From Clostridiales bacterium UBA1763 (GTDB taxonomy: Bacteria; Bacillota; Clostridia; Oscillospirales; Oscillospiraceae), in contig DCHB01000075.1 in NCBI GenBank assembly GCA_002314685.1, positions 1-15,473 on the forward strand: DNA of 15,473 bases, given 5' to 3'. Of the stretch, positions 14,688-15,473 are shown one piece after another; position 1 is the stretch's first letter, and each line of letters starts with the position of its first letter. Below the pieces are notes generated by a model, which saw only the letters and a list, made by a program, of their open reading frames with translations, ran no database searches and was not told the DNA's origin. The translations under genes and the position numbers were made by a program.

Positions 14688-15473
14688 TTAATAATATACG
14701 CCGGGGACCTCGAGAACGATATCGGAGGTTGCGAAGGTGCAGCAGGGATGAACATAATTATATTCAATGTCTGCCCAGCGGCGATATTCCTTTTCGGCAG
14801 GAACAAAGAAGGTGCCCGAAATGAGCTTGCTTCTGCACCAACCGCACTCACCTGCGCGGCAGCGTGAGGGTGCCTTGATGCCTGCGCGCTCTATTGCGAC
14901 GAGGATAGGCTCGTTTGCACTGCAGGGGATGCTGTACTCGTTTGCGCCCTGCTTTACGGTGAGGTTAAATACCTTATCCTTGCACTCAACGGGGTAGCCT
15001 GCCTCTTCCCATACGGTGGCAGTCATGCCGAGTGCCTCATGGCGGATGAGTCTTTCGGGAACTCCGAGCTTTCTGACCTCCTCGAGAACGGACTTATACA
15101 TCTTCTCGGGTCCGCAGATGTAAACGGAATAGCTCTCGGGAGCGTACTTCTTGATAATCTCAGCGGTGATGTGTCCGTGCTCGTAGTCATCCTTCTCCTC
15201 ACGGGAGAGAACATTGACGACCTTGACCTTGTCGGTCTTTGCACAGACAGCGTCAAGCTCCTGCTTGAACAGGATGCTGTCCTCGGTGCGGGAGTTGAAG
15301 ATAATGGTGAGATTGAACTTCTCAATGCCGTCGGCGATTGCCTGTGCCATTGCCATGAACGGGGTGATGCCTGCGCCGCCTGCAACTGCGATGACATTTT
15401 CGCCGTCGCGCAGGTCCTCGTAGTAGAAGTTGCCCTTGGGGCTGGAGGATATGACCTCGTCACCGACCTTGAG
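14688..15473 (-). CDS. FAD/NAD(P)/[2Fe-2S] oxidoreductase, N-terminus beyond window
   Basis: The frame stays open to the right edge, giving 261 visible residues; an internal Met at 15356 is not the start because conserved sequence continues before it. The visible part starts in the FAD domain (LKVGDEV, then SPKGNFYYEDL), enters the NAD(P) domain with AVAGGAGITPF and YICGPEKMY, and ends with a plant-type 2Fe-2S domain of pattern CX4CX2CX30C (CRAGECGWC, then HPCC). The cysteine spacing and the GWCRS sequence equal those of the reductase at 8146-9369, so the two are paralogs with different tails (this one ends PGVYY). It would transfer electrons from NAD(P)H to an unknown partner, possibly encoded upstream, beyond the window. 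It is the last gene of its transcript. Confidence 0.9.
   Translation of the reverse strand, partial: LKVGDEVISSSPKGNFYYEDLRDGENVIAVAGGAGITPFMAMAQAIADGIEKFNLTIIFNSRTEDSILFKQELDAVCAKTDKVKVVNVLSREEKDDYEHGHITAEIIKKYAPESYSVYICGPEKMYKSVLEEVRKLGVPERLIRHEALGMTATVWEEAGYPVECKDKVFNLTVKQGANEYSIPCSANEPILVAIERAGIKAPSRCRAGECGWCRSKLISGTFFVPAEKEYRRWADIEYNYVHPCCTFATSDIVLEVPGVYY

Overview
The window looks like a chromosomal piece of a gut-type Clostridia genome, most likely Oscillospiraceae/Ruminococcaceae. The reasons are strong AGGAGG-type ribosome binding sites, mid-range GC, a large Ig-repeat surface protein of a kind common in that group, BspA-like leucine-rich repeats, and Firmicutes-style flavin/2Fe-2S reductases. 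This assignment is inference; no rRNA or marker gene is present. I see no mobile element, tRNA or CRISPR array. Intergenic space is short throughout, and no gene-free stretch exceeds 300 bases.

Region 1 (1-7214, + strand) is the most interesting part: an apparent RiPP (ribosomally made, post-translationally modified peptide) locus. A 5'-truncated surface protein with five near-identical Ig-like repeats is followed 18 nt later by a 78-residue peptide with a basic leader-like N-terminus and four evenly placed cysteines (probable precursor). A perfect GC-rich hairpin separates the precursor from a tightly packed set of four genes. These are a membrane-anchored extracellular beta-domain protein, an HPr-kinase-like P-loop protein, a radical SAM/SPASM enzyme and a PqqD-like precursor-binding protein. 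The set ends at a terminator with a 20-bp perfect stem. In this reading PqqD binds the leader, the radical SAM enzyme modifies the core, the kinase-like protein plays an undefined modifying or processing role, and the membrane protein acts at the cell surface. No dedicated protease or exporter is visible.

Region 2 (7215-10928) is a redox island built of convergent units. On the + strand a sigma-A-like promoter drives a six-helix membrane protein of unknown function and a 33-residue one-helix microprotein with a perfect Shine-Dalgarno. On the - strand another clear promoter drives a CrtI/phytoene-desaturase-like FAD oxidoreductase translationally coupled to a flavin/NAD/[2Fe-2S] reductase. The reductase plausibly passes electrons to the oxidoreductase or to a membrane partner; the substrate is unknown. 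Both promoters carry weak Rex-like imperfect palindromes near the predicted transcription start.

Region 3 (11016-14624, - strand) is a three-gene overlapping operon: a metallopeptidase-like/VWA protein, a BspA-like leucine-rich-repeat protein and a MoxR-type AAA+ ATPase. It resembles MoxR/VWA chaperone-type systems with an added recognition protein.

Region 4 (14643-15473, - strand) is the C-terminal part of a second flavin/[2Fe-2S] reductase, related to the one in region 2. It runs off the right edge and ends in a good terminator.
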